64,000 nt of DNA, from NCBI RefSeq assembly GCF_027213965.1, contig NZ_JAPWGX010000002.1, positions 248,001 to 312,000 of the forward strand, written 5' to 3'. The notes beneath the pieces were generated by a model. It was not told the DNA's origin. It searched no databases and saw only the letters and a list, made by a program, of their open reading frames with translations. The stretch comes from Maritalea porphyrae (GTDB lineage Bacteria > Pseudomonadota > Alphaproteobacteria > Rhizobiales > Devosiaceae). Shown in pieces: positions 36,873 through 46,021 of the stretch. Both the position numbers and the translations under genes were made by a program. Numbering within the stretch: the first letter of the stretch is position 1; each line of letters begins with the position of its first letter.

Positions 36873-39077
36873 TTAGGATGATTTTTTTGTATTCAGCAGC
36901 GCTTCCATTGCTGCTTTTGATGCCGCATCACTTTGTGAGCGACGCTCCCGTCCTTTTCGCTTTTTGATACAGACAGGGCATTTCTGGTCGTCCTGATAAA
37001 GCACCTGGCAGTGCAAACAGTTGACGCATTCATTTGGATTGATTTCGCCAGTAGGATGGATCGCCTGAACGGGGCATTCGTTCGAACAAGTTTGGCAGGG
37101 GCTGCCGCACTCTTTGTAACGCTTCAGCCAATCAAACATGCGCATCCGGGCAGGGATCGCCAGCGCAGCGCCCAATGGGCACAGATAACGACAATAGAAC
37201 CGCTCAATGAACAGGCCAGCGCCCAAGATCACCGTTGCAAACACGACAAAGGGCCATGCACGATCAAACTTGAGGATGATAGCGGTCTTGAACGGCTCAA
37301 TTTCTGCATATTGCTCGGCCATGGGGATTGAAACCAATGACAGGCCGAATAGACCCAAGAAGATCATATATTTGAGTGGCCAAAGGCGCTCGTGCAGTCC
37401 CCATGGGAGTTCCCATTGTGGTACTTTGAAAAAACGCGCGATTTGGTTTGAGATTTCTTGCATGGCGCCGAACGGGCAGAGCCAGCCGCAATAGGCGCCG
37501 CGTCCCCAGAACAAGAGGGCGGCGGCAACTGAGAACCACAGAATAAACACCAGTGGGTCAAGCAAGAACGCATCCCAGCTGAAACCGCTTTGCAATGAAG
37601 CCCCAAGCGCCATCAAATTGACGATAGACAATTGAGCGTTCTGGCCCCAGCCAAGGAAGACCAAAGTCACCACCAAAAAGCTCATGCGGAACCAATAGAA
37701 GAAACGCGCATTGCGGGTGAATTGCTTTTGGAAGAAGAAGGTGGCTGTCAGCACTGCGAGCATGACGCCAAGCACCACAATTTCAAATTGCTTGTCGTTC
37801 CAAATGCGTTTCCACAATGCAGCACGCGCTGCTTGATCGTCCGTTTGGTCCACGGCCGAAGCGACCGGTGCAACCGCGGGCAAAGGAGCCAGATATTGCT
37901 CTGGCAATTTATACCCCAGATCAAAGGTGAGGAAGGTCTTATCTACTGGCCCAACTTCCCGGTGCGACAACAATTGTAGGCGCCAAGGTTTTGTGGGATC
38001 AAATTCTGCATCTGAGCGAATTTTGAACAGATCAAGCTCAGTAAAGCTTGGGGCACCATCGGCCGCAATATTGCCCAATCGGCGCTGATCTTTGTCGTGG
38101 AAACGAACAGAGATATCGCCTTGAATGAGCTGAATACGGTCAAAAATGCCGCCTCGTACATAGCCCGAGCCTTTGAAGGAATAGAGCCCGCGCCCTGCGA
38201 TTAAGATGGCGCTTTCACCTTCTTTGAGCCAGCCCTGCAGGTTGGTGTACTCCGCTTCGCCCAACAGGCCTAGGCCAATGCTTGGCGCAGAAACCAAAGC
38301 GGTGTGCATGTCAATATATGTGGTTTCAGGATCTTTATTGATAGGGCGTTTGATGGCGCGAGGGTCGCCTGCCTCTTCAAACGCTTCATTGATTTGGCCA
38401 ACGTCCAAGGTCAGGCGCCGCACAGTGCCATCGCCGGACATGGTCTGCCAATCACTGATCAAGCTCTCATCGGCATTGAGTTCGCGGGCGGGTGTGTTGT
38501 CGGCTTTCGCATCGCTCAACCCACCTAACCCAAGCGCACGCGCCACTTTGATTGCTGATCGCACGATGGAATCATCAATAATCATGATGGTTACTGTTGC
38601 GCCAGAGATGATGTCTAGATCATGCGCAGAGCCGCCAGCTGCCGCCTCTTTGACGATATCCAATCCCTTGTAGCTGGCAGTAAGCTTTTTGATTTTACTG
38701 TCCGGAATACCAATCAGCACAATTGGCTCGGAGTGTTTAACCAGCTCTGCGCCCAACAGTTTGCCGTCTAAATCGATTGCGGCCATCACATGGATTGGCT
38801 TGCCCGAATAACCTGTTGTGCCAACAAAGTCAGAGGTGATGAAGGCATAGCCCAAAACGTCTTGCCCGCGCAGAATTGGCGCCACCGGCAGTTGAGCATT
38901 TATGTTGCCATAGCTGGTCGCCTCAGGCGCAAAGAATTGCGCTTCCACTTTGGGCAGGAATTTTTCAAGGATAGGTCGCGCGGTTTGTGCGAATGCTGCG
39001 CTGGCATTAAATGCAAGGGCAAGCGCCACGACGGCGAGAAGGATAAAGGGTGGAAGTGCTGGTTTGAACTGCCTCAT
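36873..39077 (-). CDS. nosR: NosR, membrane flavoprotein/iron-sulfur regulator and electron donor
   Basis: A 734-residue protein: signal peptide (to about 30), periplasmic FMN-binding domain whose IISGATVTIMI motif carries the threonine flavinylated by NosX, several membrane helices (about 415-640), membrane-side cysteine motifs CGWLCPFG and CRYLCPLG, and a C-terminal cytoplasmic polyferredoxin with CGSPCQTCSNECP and CVNCLHCQ. NosR feeds quinol electrons to NosZ and is needed for nos expression. Its ATG overlaps the stop of the small gene upstream (ATGA). Confidence 0.95.
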   Translation of the reverse strand: MRQFKPALPPFILLAVVALALAFNASAAFAQTARPILEKFLPKVEAQFFAPEATSYGNINAQLPVAPILRGQDVLGYAFITSDFVGTTGYSGKPIHVMAAIDLDGKLLGAELVKHSEPIVLIGIPDSKIKKLTASYKGLDIVKEAAAGGSAHDLDIISGATVTIMIIDDSIVRSAIKVARALGLGGLSDAKADNTPARELNADESLISDWQTMSGDGTVRRLTLDVGQINEAFEEAGDPRAIKRPINKDPETTYIDMHTALVSAPSIGLGLLGEAEYTNLQGWLKEGESAILIAGRGLYSFKGSGYVRGGIFDRIQLIQGDISVRFHDKDQRRLGNIAADGAPSFTELDLFKIRSDAEFDPTKPWRLQLLSHREVGPVDKTFLTFDLGYKLPEQYLAPLPAVAPVASAVDQTDDQAARAALWKRIWNDKQFEIVVLGVMLAVLTATFFFQKQFTRNARFFYWFRMSFLVVTLVFLGWGQNAQLSIVNLMALGASLQSGFSWDAFLLDPLVFILWFSVAAALLFWGRGAYCGWLCPFGAMQEISNQIARFFKVPQWELPWGLHERLWPLKYMIFLGLFGLSLVSIPMAEQYAEIEPFKTAIILKFDRAWPFVVFATVILGAGLFIERFYCRYLCPLGAALAIPARMRMFDWLKRYKECGSPCQTCSNECPVQAIHPTGEINPNECVNCLHCQVLYQDDQKCPVCIKKRKGRERRSQSDAASKAAMEALLNTKKSS

Positions 39078-39538
39078 GAGAAATCTCCCATGCGGCGCAC
39101 GCGTGCTGAAGCGTTGATATACATATTAACTCTATCTTTGACTGATGGCGGGCCGCGCGTCATTGGCGCGCGGTTCTGTGCAGAGCTTTTTGAGGCAATG
39201 TTTTGAGCTCGAAGCTGGACGTTAGAGCTTGTCAGCATATGAGCAAAGTTTTGGGTTGGCGGCACAATCACCAGCCGCGATGCGCTGGCCAAACAGTCCG
39301 AACATTTGGCGCAGTTTGGGCAAGGGCGTTCATTATCTTCTTCGACGTTGCTACCACCGCTTTGTACCAAGACCACACCTTGCTCACCACAAATCACATC
39401 AAAACTTGTCGCCGCTTGAGCGGTAAAGCTTTGTGTGAGCAGCAGCAGCACCGCCACAACGAGCAAAAACTCACCGGCGATCGTTTGAATCGCATGGTGG
39501 AGCATTTTTTTGCTGTTGTGTGTGCGGTGCGCAGACAT
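39074..39538 (-). CDS. Small exported Cys-pair protein upstream of nosR (DUF2946-like)
   Basis: A 154-residue protein with one hydrophobic N-terminal helix (IAGEFLLVVAVLLLLTQSF, then AQAA, a possible signal cleavage site) and a cysteine cluster CPNCAKCSDC at about residues 73-82 plus one earlier Cys. The layout resembles DUF2946-type proteins, small exported proteins often near copper genes, but the match is by eye. It is the first gene of the nos transcript, with AGGAAACGG upstream of the ATG and a four-base overlap into nosR. A role in copper handling for NosZ is plausible but unproven. Confidence 0.65.
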   Translation of the reverse strand: MSAHRTHNSKKMLHHAIQTIAGEFLLVVAVLLLLTQSFTAQAATSFDVICGEQGVVLVQSGGSNVEEDNERPCPNCAKCSDCLASASRLVIVPPTQNFAHMLTSSNVQLRAQNIASKSSAQNRAPMTRGPPSVKDRVNMYINASARVRRMGDFS

Positions 39539-39594
39539 ATTTGAACCGTTTCCTGATTACGGTTGCTGGATACGCCTTGCTTGCGGAAGAGACT

Positions 39595-39608
39595 TTGTTC
39601 TAGATCAA
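39595..39608. promoter_or_regulatory. FNR/NNR-type binding box for the nos operon
   Basis: TTGTTCTAGATCAA matches the Crp/Fnr-family consensus TTGAT-N4-ATCAA at nine of ten fixed positions. Its centre is about 63 bases upstream of the first gene of the nos transcript, compatible with a start site about 41 bases away (class II activation). It is about 160 bases upstream of the divergent cytochrome c gene and could serve both. An FNR, NnrR or Dnr-type regulator responding to low oxygen or NO would bind here. Confidence 0.7.
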
Positions 39609-39762
39609 ATAGGATGGTGTTCGCCAAAAAAATCGACTAATTGGTCAAACACAATTGGTGGCCGCAACTGTTCCTTCATTGCGCTGCATCAAATTGCCGC
39701 CTTGATGTTTACGATATGAATGTCCACAACGTCGGTTCAACTAAAACAAAGAGAGTTGTTTC

Positions 39763-40200
39763 ATGAAACTTACACATCTAGCGCTGAGCGGTTTGCTTGC
39801 TTTTTCAGCCTTCGGAACTGCCGCTGTAGCGCAGGATTTTGATCGCGCAGCGGAAATCGAAGCAGCAATAGCAGCTGGTGACATCGCTAAGGGCGAAAAA
39901 GTATTCAAAAAATGCAAGGGCTGCCATAAGGTCGGTGACAATGCAAAGAACTCTGTGGGCCCGCAGCTAAACCATTTCTTTGGTATCGAAATTGGATCAA
40001 GCGCAGATTATAAATATTCAGATCCGCTTTTGGAATTGAAAGCCACGGGTCAAGTTTGGGATATTGAAGCACTTGATGCGTTTTTGAAAAAACCAAAAGA
40101 CTATATCGCCAAAACCAAGATGACATTTGCCGGGCTGAAAAAAGAAGATGATCGTGCCAATGTTCTTGCCTATTTGGCTAGCATCCAAGTTGCTGAATAA
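39763..40200 (+). CDS. Class I c-type cytochrome (c2/c550-like), periplasmic
   Basis: A 145-residue protein with a Sec signal peptide (MKLTHLALSGLLAFSAFGTA, cleavage near AVAQD). It has one haem site CKGCH (Cys-Lys-Gly-Cys-His) and the sixth-ligand methionine in KTKMTFAGL, the standard mono-haem class I form. It is divergent from the nos operon, with the FNR-type box between, so it may be the soluble electron donor to NosZ under low oxygen. A strong terminator follows 34 bases after the stop. Confidence 0.93.
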   Translation: MKLTHLALSGLLAFSAFGTAAVAQDFDRAAEIEAAIAAGDIAKGEKVFKKCKGCHKVGDNAKNSVGPQLNHFFGIEIGSSADYKYSDPLLELKATGQVWDIEALDAFLKKPKDYIAKTKMTFAGLKKEDDRANVLAYLASIQVAE

Positions 40201-40233
40201 TACGGCTATTGCCTACCGGCTTTATGATGATTC

Positions 40234-40263
40234 AAAAAGGGCGTCCTCGTGACGTCCTTTTTT
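40234..40263 (+). terminator. Rho-independent terminator after cytochrome c
   Basis: AAAAAGGGCGTC and GACGTCCTTTTTT form a 12-pair stem (one G-T) around CTCGT, followed by a T-run. It ends the cytochrome c transcript. The A-rich left arm makes it work in reverse too, for the glycosyltransferase pair arriving on the minus strand. Confidence 0.85.
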
Positions 40264-40321
40264 GTATCTTGCGTTATTCTCATGTTCGAAGGGGTGCAAA
40301 TTTTGCCGATTGCCCAATCGC

Positions 40322-41437
40322 TCAGGCCGTTGAAAACAATTCCTTATAAACACCCAAATACGCGCTGGCCATTTGTTCGGCGGTAAAGTGCGCTTGAAAG
40401 CGGGCGCGCGCATTGCGCCCAAGTTCCAACGCAAGTCCTTGATCACTCCAAAGCTGATCCATTGCCCAGCGCAATGCATTTGGCTCTGAATGTGGACAGA
40501 TTAAACCGGTCACATTGGCCAAGTTCACATAGGACGTTCCCGTACCAATTTCACAGGTTATCATCGGTTTGCCAAACATGGCGGCTTCGATAAGAGAAAC
40601 CCCGAACGCCTCCGATCGCTGATTGGAGGGAAACACAAATCCTGTACAGTTTTTTAGCAGCGCGCTTTTTTCTTCAGCGCTGACCTGGCCTAAGAAATGC
40701 ACATTGTCTGCGCCAATGGTCTTGGCCAGCGCCTCCAACCCGGCCCTTTCCGGACCGTCCCCAGCAATCGCGATGGGGTAATGGGATGATTTTGCAGCCA
40801 TCACCAAGTCTTTCAGGCCCTTATAATAGCGCAGCACGCCAACAAACAAGAAATAGCGTTCACCGAGCTGTGGCCGCCACTTCTCAGGCAAGGTAAAAGC
40901 TTCACCCTCAATAAGTGTATCTTCAAGCCCCAGCGGGATAACGCTGGTTTTGTTTGGAAACTGTGCCAAGGTCTTGCTTGTATCAACGTAGTTTGGCGAA
41001 GTAGCCACCAAGCGGTCGACCTTTTTCAAAAAACGCTTTTTGAGCGGTTCATATACGGCGGACAATAGTTTTTGCCGCACAATGTCTGAATGATAAGTCA
41101 CAATAGTGGGTTTGGTCGTGCCGCTTGCCAAATAGGCAAGATCAGCAAACGGATATGGATAATGCAAGTGAATGACATCGGCCCATAAGGCGTGTTTCTT
41201 GAACTTATCTATAGCCCCGTAAGACATGGGTGTTGAGGCAAAATCTAGTTGTGATTGCGTTTGATGAACCTCATAGTTGTCCATCTGAATTGGTTCTGAA
41301 GCCGCATTAGCACTCATGGCCAAAACGCGCGTTTGCACACCTTTGGGCGCAACGTTTTTGGCCACATGGTCGATGAATTGCTCAACACCACCAATTGTGT
41401 CTGGCTTATGAGTTTTGTAGAAATGCAGAACTTTCAA
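40322..41437 (-). CDS. GT4-family glycosyltransferase
   Basis: About 371 residues, GT-B fold. The N-terminal acceptor half has LHFYKTHKPDTIGGVEQF and an early HxHYPYP segment; the C-terminal donor half has the E-x7-E motif in SEAFGVSLIEAAMFGKPM. The frame is open to 41509, but homologous sequence begins at LKVLHFYK, so TTG at 41437 with AAGGG upstream is preferred. It then overlaps the preceding glycosyltransferase gene by 32 bases. With that gene it probably adds sugars to a cell-surface polysaccharide; linkage and donor are unknown. Confidence 0.85.
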   Translation of the reverse strand: MKVLHFYKTHKPDTIGGVEQFIDHVAKNVAPKGVQTRVLAMSANAASEPIQMDNYEVHQTQSQLDFASTPMSYGAIDKFKKHALWADVIHLHYPYPFADLAYLASGTTKPTIVTYHSDIVRQKLLSAVYEPLKKRFLKKVDRLVATSPNYVDTSKTLAQFPNKTSVIPLGLEDTLIEGEAFTLPEKWRPQLGERYFLFVGVLRYYKGLKDLVMAAKSSHYPIAIAGDGPERAGLEALAKTIGADNVHFLGQVSAEEKSALLKNCTGFVFPSNQRSEAFGVSLIEAAMFGKPMITCEIGTGTSYVNLANVTGLICPHSEPNALRWAMDQLWSDQGLALELGRNARARFQAHFTAEQMASAYLGVYKELFSTA

Positions 41438-42545
41438 CAGCTTTGCCCTTTTCAGCCAGTAGATCTCTACACATGATTTCAAAATCGTGTGCGCTTTTTT
41501 GCCAGTCAAAACGGGCAGCGTTTAGTTTTGCTTTATCCCCTAATTGGGCACACAAGTGCGGGTCGTCAATTAGTTTCGCCAATCCACGCGTTATCGATTG
41601 CGTACTATTTGGGTCAACCAATAATCCCCCCTCGCCCACGACTTCTGGCATAGATGAGCAGTTGGATGTCACCACCGGCTTGCCATATTTTTGCGCCTCA
41701 ATTATGGGCAATCCAAAGCCTTCAAAAATGGAAGGCAAAACTTGAAAGCGTGCGTTTTCATAAGCTTGTTCCAGCGTATCATCATCAACAAATCCAGCCC
41801 AATGGACGTAGTCAGACAGGCCGAGTTCACGGGCGAACGTTTTAAGATGATCTTGTTTCCAACCTGCTGCCCCGATTATTCTGAGATGGCATTGGTCCAT
41901 TTGATCTGGTGACAGCGCCGCATAGGCACGCAATAGCCCCTCAAGATTCTTACGTGGCTCATGGGTACCCACAAACAACATGTAAGCGGGCCCAATTGCG
42001 AAGGGGTTGTTTGCGCTAGGTTGAACTTGATATGTCGTCGTACCGGGATAAATCGTATGCGCGATGTCTTTTGCCCGTACATGTTCACGCACAAGATCGC
42101 TCATTGTAAATTGGGACAAGCAAACGATTCTGTCGGCGCGCTTCAGCGCACCGGGCATCAACAGTTTTTCGCCCAACAAGCCTAACTTGGACATGGTCTC
42201 AGGATGTTTTTTCCACACAAAGTCATGAATGGTCAGCACCTTGGGGATATGGGCTGGAAATGCGGGCAAACGGTGGGCAGGTCCCCAAAAGACATCAATA
42301 TTGTGCCTTTTGATGCGATTAGGCAACACCAACTGGCTCCACACTAGGTTACCCATTCGCCCATTCAAATTGCTTGTAACCAAGGTGATATTGGGGTGAA
42401 TGAGCTGCTTTGCGGTAAGTGGACGAGGCGCAAACAAAACCAACTGCACCCCACGATCAGCAAGGTGTACCACCATGCTCATCACATATCGCGAGATACC
42501 AGATAGCGGGCCACAAAGGTTTTTGGCGTCAATTCCGATCTTCAA
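41406..42545 (-). CDS. GT4-family glycosyltransferase (mannosyltransferase-like)
   Basis: A 379-residue GT-B enzyme. It begins MKIGIDAKNLCGPLSGISRYV, the typical opening of bacterial mannosyl/rhamnosyl transferases of O-chain loci. The donor half contains GTHEPRKNLEGLL and the E-x7-E motif EGFGLPIIEAQKYGKPVV. It is first in a two-gene unit with the next glycosyltransferase and divergent from the type I secretion operon. A surface-polysaccharide role is inferred from the Wzm/Wzt exporter 16 kb away. Confidence 0.88.
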   Translation of the reverse strand: MKIGIDAKNLCGPLSGISRYVMSMVVHLADRGVQLVLFAPRPLTAKQLIHPNITLVTSNLNGRMGNLVWSQLVLPNRIKRHNIDVFWGPAHRLPAFPAHIPKVLTIHDFVWKKHPETMSKLGLLGEKLLMPGALKRADRIVCLSQFTMSDLVREHVRAKDIAHTIYPGTTTYQVQPSANNPFAIGPAYMLFVGTHEPRKNLEGLLRAYAALSPDQMDQCHLRIIGAAGWKQDHLKTFARELGLSDYVHWAGFVDDDTLEQAYENARFQVLPSIFEGFGLPIIEAQKYGKPVVTSNCSSMPEVVGEGGLLVDPNSTQSITRGLAKLIDDPHLCAQLGDKAKLNAARFDWQKSAHDFEIMCRDLLAEKGKAVESSAFLQNS

Positions 42546-42865
42546 CTGAATTTCCTTTGTGGGGCAGAATGGTCAAAGGTCACGCTCTTATACTGGAGAA
42601 CCAGCCAGGGCAACCGCTTCAAACCCGCTTATTCTATCACATTATCGGGCTATGAATATAGTTCTCGACTTGGCCCTACTTCCATTAATCTGACTTGTGG
42701 GAATTCACATTGTTTCAATTTGCGTTATAATTGGGACGTGGGACATATTGCCTTGCGGTTGTGCATTGTAAGTCATGCAGTTATGGGTTAAATAGCGTCT
42801 CTCTTGAATACGCGTGGCGATATACGCCAGTAAGAATAGCGTCGGTTGTTTTAGGTTTGGCATAA
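42546..42865. other. 320-base divergent intergenic region, glycosyltransferase / type I secretion
   Basis: No gene was found. TTCACA (42704-42709), 16 bases, TATAAT (42726-42731) is a promoter-like pair on the plus strand, about 135 bases upstream of the secretion ATPase gene. No clear operator palindrome was seen. Confidence 0.4.
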
Positions 42866-44593
42866 ATGAAACAGATTTCACCACTTCAACAAGCATATGG
42901 AAAGTTCAGCAAAATAATTCTGAGCACCTTGGTTTTCAGTTTCGCGATCAATTGCTTGCTGTTTGTTGGCCCGCTTTACATGTTGCAAATTTATGATCGC
43001 GTTTTGTCGAGCAGAAATGAAACCACATTGGTGATGATCTCACTGATCGCTTTGGCGATGTTGATGGTCTACGGCATCATGGAATTTGTGCGCTCGCGCA
43101 TGCTTGTGCGTGCAGGCTTGCAATTCGATGACGTTTTGACATCTACCATTTTTCCGCGCGTCGTTAAGGCCCGACTTGCAAATCCAAACGGCGGCGCAGA
43201 CTACATTCTGTCCGACATCGACAAAGTACGCGAGTTTTTGACCGGGCAAGGTATTCTCACATTCTTTGATGCGCTTTGGGTGCCGCTCTTCCTTGTTGTT
43301 TGTTATTTGTTTCACCCCATGCTTGGGGCAATTGCGATTTGCGGTGCGGTGGTAATTTTCATTCTTGCTTTCTTGAATGATTTTATGACCAAAACGCAGC
43401 TGCAAGAGGCCAACAACGCCGTGCAGGGTGCAAATCAGTTTGCGGGTGCAGTTCTGCAAAACGCAGAGGTCATCCGCTCAATGGGCATGGAAAAACCATT
43501 GGGTGAGCGCTGGCGTGATCGCCATGCGACCATGTTGGTTGCTCAGGCGGGCGCAAGTGACAAAGCGGGCGCCATCATGGCGTTTTCGAAGTTCATCAGA
43601 ATGGCGCTCCAATCTGCTATTCTTGGCGCGGGCGCTTATTTGGCGCTACAGCAACAAGTTTCTCCAGGAGTGATGATTGCCGCTTCCATCATGATGGGCC
43701 GCGCGCTTTCACCTGTTGAGCAATCTGTTGCTCAATGGAAACAATTTGTTTCCGCACGCCAAGCCAGTGCCCGGATGAAGCGCTTGTTCGACAGTGTACC
43801 TGCCGACCTTGAGCGCACTGAGCTACCAAAGCCATTGGGCGAAATCAGCGTTGAACAGTTTACGACACTTGTGCCGGGTACACGCACGCCGTTGCTCAAA
43901 GGCATCAATTTCCAAGTTCCAGCTGGGCAAACACTAGCGGTCGTTGGCCCAAGTGGCTCAGGCAAATCAACACTTCTGCGTAGCCTTGTTGGCGTACAAG
44001 CTGCAGCAAATGGCACCATCCGAATTGATGGCGCGGAATTGTCGCAATGGAATGCTGATCAATTGGGTCAATACCTTGGTTATCTACCTCAAGATGTGAA
44101 ACTATTTTCTGGCACCATTGCCGAGAACATCTCACGCTTTGGCGATGCGGACAGCGATGACGTGGTTCGTGCGGCCAAGATGGCCGGTGTTCATGATATG
44201 ATTTTGCACCTGCAAGATGGCTATGAAACCCAAATTGGCGACAATGGGCATCAGTTGTCTGGTGGTCAGCGCCAACGCGTTGGGCTCGCACGTGCTTTGT
44301 TCGGTCTGCCACAGATCGTCATATTGGATGAGCCAAACTCTAATCTTGATAATGACGGCGAGTTGGCTTTGACGGAGGCGATCCGCTCTTTGAAAGAGAT
44401 CGGCATCACCATTGTTGTTGCGACCCACAAAACAAATTTGCTTGCCGTATGTGACAAGGTTTTGGTTATGCATGATGGTGCAGTGCGCGCCCTGACAACG
44501 CCAAAAGAGCTGCTCAAGCCAGCAGAAAGCGTCGCCCCTGCGCAGGGCGCCACGCCGACGCCCGTCGTCAGTAATGTTGTAAATGTGCAGTAA
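42866..44593 (+). CDS. Type I secretion system ABC transporter (PrtD/RsaD family)
   Basis: A 575-residue inner-membrane exporter. The first ~310 residues are the membrane domain (helices from FSFAINCLLFVGPLYMLQIY on, with the family motif IYDRVLSSRNETTL). The ATPase domain has Walker A GPSGSGKST near 360, signature LSGGQRQRVGLARALFG, Walker B IVILDEPNSNLD and switch VATHKTN. It lacks the C39 peptidase domain, so substrates carry C-terminal uncleaved signals (RTX type). The RTX protein at 47637 is the evident substrate. The membrane-fusion protein gene follows after nine bases; an outer-membrane TolC is not in the window. Confidence 0.95.
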   Translation: MKQISPLQQAYGKFSKIILSTLVFSFAINCLLFVGPLYMLQIYDRVLSSRNETTLVMISLIALAMLMVYGIMEFVRSRMLVRAGLQFDDVLTSTIFPRVVKARLANPNGGADYILSDIDKVREFLTGQGILTFFDALWVPLFLVVCYLFHPMLGAIAICGAVVIFILAFLNDFMTKTQLQEANNAVQGANQFAGAVLQNAEVIRSMGMEKPLGERWRDRHATMLVAQAGASDKAGAIMAFSKFIRMALQSAILGAGAYLALQQQVSPGVMIAASIMMGRALSPVEQSVAQWKQFVSARQASARMKRLFDSVPADLERTELPKPLGEISVEQFTTLVPGTRTPLLKGINFQVPAGQTLAVVGPSGSGKSTLLRSLVGVQAAANGTIRIDGAELSQWNADQLGQYLGYLPQDVKLFSGTIAENISRFGDADSDDVVRAAKMAGVHDMILHLQDGYETQIGDNGHQLSGGQRQRVGLARALFGLPQIVILDEPNSNLDNDGELALTEAIRSLKEIGITIVVATHKTNLLAVCDKVLVMHDGAVRALTTPKELLKPAESVAPAQGATPTPVVSNVVNVQ

Positions 44594-44602
44594 CAAGGCT
44601 GT

Positions 44603-45922
44603 TTGTCGAACATGACTTCATCAGACAATAAAAAGGTGCGGACAAGTCCGCGCGCGTTCGTACTCATTGGTTACGTGGTCATTTTGCTCACCTTTGGTGC
44701 GCTTGGCGGCTGGGCGGCTTTTGCCAAAATTGACAGTGCTGTTATTGCCAGTGGCACAATTGCGGTGGAAAGCAACCGCAAAGCCATTCAGCACCTAGAA
44801 GGTGGCATTGTTGAAGAGATTTTGGTTAAGGAAGCTGAACGCGTTGTTGAAGGACAGGTTCTCGTGCGTCTGAACAGCGTTCAAGCCCGTTCAACCCTTG
44901 AAGTTTTGCAAAACCGTCTGCGGATTGCCCTGGCCAGCGAAGCGCGTTTGCAGGCCGAACGCCATCTAAAGTCGGAAATTGACTTTTCGTCAATTGCCGA
45001 TTCCATGGACGATCCGCATGTTTCAGCCTCCGTAAATGATCAGGTCGACATATTTAATGATCGCTTTTCAATTTTGAATTCTCAGATCAAAATTCTGAAT
45101 GGGCGGATCGAACAATTACATAAAGAGATCGATGGTCTTAACATTCAAAAAGAAGCCTTTGTTGAGCGGGTTGATATTTTGAGTAAGCAGCTTGAGCGTT
45201 TGCGTGATGGTGTTGCAAAAGAAATCGTGCCTGAAAACATTCTTGCAGCGCGCGAAGAAGAGTTTGTTAGCGTGAAGGCGAACGTTGGCAAAATTGAAAC
45301 GGAATTGGCAAAGGTTGGCAAATCTATTGGCGAAACCGAATTGCAAATCATTCAAACCGAGCAGCAATATAAAGAGCGGGCGAACGCTGAGTTTAAAGAA
45401 GTGAACTCGCAAATTCAGGAACTTCAGGAGAACCTGAAAGTTGCTGTGGAAGTTGTGGACCGTTTGGAAATCCGCGCGCCGGTAAGTGGCAGCGTGCAAA
45501 ACATTAAGGTGCATACCGCTGGTGGCGTGGTGCGCTCTGGCGAAAAGATGATGGAAATTGTGCCGGTGAATGATCAGTTGGTGATCAACGCCCGGGTGTC
45601 GCCGATTGACATTGACAATGTGAGCCCCGGTTTGCGCACAGAGGTACGGTTTGTGGCATTCCAAAGCCGGTTTATGCCGATTGTGCTGGGGACGGTTGAA
45701 AGTGTTTCACGCGATGTGATTGTGCCCGAAGATGGCAGCACACAGCCCTACTTCTTGGCCCGAATTGATGTGGTTGAGGACATGGTGCCGATTGAGGTGC
45801 AGGGCCGGTTGCGGGCGGGCATGCCCGCTGATGTGATCATTACAACGGGTGAACGCACAGTGATTGACTATTTGGTGGCGCCAATGGCGGATGCGATTGC
45901 AAAGTCCATGCGCGAAGAATAA
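44603..45922 (+). CDS. Type I secretion periplasmic adaptor, HlyD/PrtE family
   Basis: A 439-residue membrane fusion protein: one inner-membrane helix at about 23-45, a biotinyl-lipoyl-like half-motif around EGGIVEEILV, a long coiled-coil hairpin (about 100-280, rich in E/Q/L/I heptads), the returning half-motif LEIRAPVSGSVQNI, and a C-terminal beta-barrel. Translation begins either at TTG 44603 or ATG 44612; neither has ideal spacing from the AAGG at 44596. It bridges the ABC exporter to TolC. A strong terminator ends the two-gene operon. Confidence 0.95.
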   Translation: MSNMTSSDNKKVRTSPRAFVLIGYVVILLTFGALGGWAAFAKIDSAVIASGTIAVESNRKAIQHLEGGIVEEILVKEAERVVEGQVLVRLNSVQARSTLEVLQNRLRIALASEARLQAERHLKSEIDFSSIADSMDDPHVSASVNDQVDIFNDRFSILNSQIKILNGRIEQLHKEIDGLNIQKEAFVERVDILSKQLERLRDGVAKEIVPENILAAREEEFVSVKANVGKIETELAKVGKSIGETELQIIQTEQQYKERANAEFKEVNSQIQELQENLKVAVEVVDRLEIRAPVSGSVQNIKVHTAGGVVRSGEKMMEIVPVNDQLVINARVSPIDIDNVSPGLRTEVRFVAFQSRFMPIVLGTVESVSRDVIVPEDGSTQPYFLARIDVVEDMVPIEVQGRLRAGMPADVIITTGERTVIDYLVAPMADAIAKSMREE

Positions 45923-45970
45923 GTGCTATATTTTTGGTGTGGGGGTTTGGCCTCTGCCCTTTACAACAAA

Positions 45971-46000
45971 AAAAGCCCGATCATTTGATCGGGCTTTTTG
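45971..46000. terminator. Bidirectional rho-independent terminator
   Basis: AAAAAGCCCGATCA and its complement TGATCGGGCTTTTT form a perfect 14-pair stem with a two-base loop. T-runs on both strands let it end the type I secretion operon (plus) and the DUF6447-like gene (minus). Confidence 0.93.
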
Positions 46001-46021
46001 TTTAAGACGTTGAAACCAAAC

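Noticed and set aside
39641-39656. Second FNR-like box (TTGGTCAAACACAA)
   Set aside because: Only the outer triplets match; the right half CACAA differs from ATCAA, so it is not counted as a site.
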